Source: Rhineura floridana
Taxonomy: Eukaryota; Chordata; Lepidosauria; Squamata; Rhineuridae
Assembly: GCF_030035675.1 (NCBI RefSeq)
Contig: NC_084480.1
Coordinates: 13,535,263-13,599,262, forward strand
Direction of reading: 5' to 3'
Length of the DNA stretch: 64,000 nucleotides
Shown: in pieces, positions 62,987 to 64,000 of the stretch
Numbering within the stretch: position 1 is the stretch's first letter
Layout of the letters: each line of letters starts with the position of its first letter
Made by a program: the position numbers and the translations under genes
Notes under the pieces: model-generated
Told to the model about the DNA's origin: nothing
Databases searched by the model: none
What the model saw: the letters and a program-made list of their open reading frames with translations, nothing else

Positions 62987-63474
62987 TAGGAAGAGATTGT
63001 CACAGTGTGTTCCCTGCAACAAGTCATCCTTGTATACAGCCTCACCTCACACTCATCATTTGCTTTTGCTTGAGAGCGTATCATTCAACGGATGTGCAGA
63101 GTAGGAGAAAGACTGTCTTGCCAATTATTGGGAAAGCCCAAGGAAGCAAGTTGTTTAGGAAATTGTAAAAAAAAAAAAAATCTTTACAAGTCCATGGTGG
63201 ACAAAAGCTGAAAAAGAAACCTCATTGATCCAATCTTATTTTAATTGCAAGCTTTAAACTGTCTTCCCCACCAGGCTGCTGGAAGGTGTAGTAATAAGAT
63301 GGAGGCATAAGGGGGCGCTTGAAGACTGACTGGTTGCCCAAAGACCAGTCTAGCTCTTGGCATTTCATTGACATTTGCAGAATATTTAACTTTATTTTTT
63401 ATATTTCTCCCACAAGTTGCACCAACTTTATGATGGCCCTGATCCTGCTGAAACTTATATTCATGGGGTGATCA

Positions 63475-63670
63475 GCTAAGTCATACTCAGAGTAGACCCA
63501 CTGAAACCAATGTTCTTATGTTACAGATGTTCATTTATTTCAATGGGTCTACTCAGAGTATGGCTAATATTGGATATCCTCTCTGGAGCAGACCCATTAA
63601 AATTAATGAACCAGTAATGTAAGAACATTGATTTCAACAGGTCTACTCTAAGTAGAACTTGGTTGGCTAC
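63475..63670. repeat. Cluster of GGGTCTACTC palindromic repeats
   Basis: CAGAGTAGACCCACTGAAAC, TTCAATGGGTCTACTCAGAG and CAACAGGTCTACTCTAAGTA lie in series, so two overlapping or tandem copies. Confidence 0.5.
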
Positions 63671-63896
63671 AACCTATGCTTTCCAGCTGGCTGGCGTAGA
63701 TAGGGCATCTCAGCTTGCTCCTTGTAACAGCAGCCACATATGTCAAAATCTGCCGGTGAAGCTGACATCCTGCCTATCAGGCTGCAGGTAAAGATGCAGC
63801 TGCAGAAAGGCAGTTTGAAAGTTGCTAAACTACTTATACCCTTGACCACTCTGAATGCTTGGACTTTCTGAATGATAGAGAGCTCTAGTTCGGTGG

Positions 63897-64000
63897 CTTG
63901 TTGTTATGTGCCTTCAAGTTGATTACGACTTATGGCGACCCTATGAATCAGTGACCTCCAACAGCATCTGTCATGAACCACCCTGCTCAGATCTTGTAAG
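63897..64000 (-). mobile_element. BovB/RTE LINE, runs off the window
   Basis: CTTGTTGTTATGTGCCTTCA, then CGACCTCCAACAGC-type sequence (GTGACCTCCAACAGCATCTG) continuing to the last base. The fifth minus-strand copy; its 5' part lies outside. Confidence 0.85.

Overview
The window looks like squamate reptile (lizard or snake) nuclear DNA. The clues are the mixture of repeats: young CR1, L2-clade, BovB/RTE and L1-type LINEs side by side, tRNA-derived SINEs that carry BovB-like or L2-like tails, a Gmr1-like Ty3/Gypsy element with a SCAN-related gag, a chromodomain Gypsy, and abundant palindromic hAT-type MITEs. The one host gene I can name is vertebrate and has conserved exon structure. I cannot name the species.

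Host genes. (1) IER3IP1 lies complete on the minus strand: exon 1 at 11937-12027 in a CpG-rich promoter, exon 2 at 5885-5986, exon 3 at 4014-4069, and a poly(A) signal at 3898-3903. The three exons join in phase to an 82-residue protein, the same length as human IER3IP1. (2) A second minus-strand gene with its stop codon at 36022-36024 is supported by phase-compatible exons at 36022, 38176, 39450, 40143, 41354 and possibly 61465. It would encode a single-pass membrane protein with an acidic, Ser/Thr/Pro-rich tail. I do not recognise the family. Everything else is mobile DNA or unassigned sequence.

Layout. 1-3.9 kb: sparse sequence with two small palindromic MITEs and a GC-rich unclassified block. 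3.9-12.1 kb: IER3IP1, with a Tigger-like MITE, L2 remnants, and in intron 1 a 2.2-kb CR1 inserted in an older L2-like remnant. 12.4-13.8 kb: a 5'-truncated L2 with a 390-codon open RT frame. 15.7-21.9 kb: a young, nearly whole Gmr1-like Gypsy on the minus strand, inside a palindromic MITE (TSD GACCA). 25.06-28.52 kb: a three-level nest of hAT MITE, Gmr1-family LTR and L2 LINE. 29-31.9 kb: SINEs and BovB. 32.3-34.2 kb: an ORF1-only (HAL1-like) L1 with a 15-bp TSD. 34.3-35.4 kb: CR1 with a hAT MITE inside. 36-44 kb: the 3' part of the unnamed membrane-protein gene among SINEs, BovB and MITEs. 45.0-48.8 kb: a tRNA-SINE holding a young, incomplete chromodomain Gypsy and a MITE. 49-64 kb: MITEs, a solo LTR at 52.36-53.18 kb, a (GA)n tract, a hAT-like element, a U2 snRNA pseudogene fragment, and BovB fragments, the last of which runs off the window edge.

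How the parts relate. The autonomous LINEs (BovB, CR1, L2) probably supplied reverse transcriptase to the SINEs, two of which share a tRNA-like head but have different LINE tails. The hAT-type palindromes repeatedly served as landing sites for the LTR elements. Two members of one LTR family are inserted at the same base of two different copies of one palindrome.
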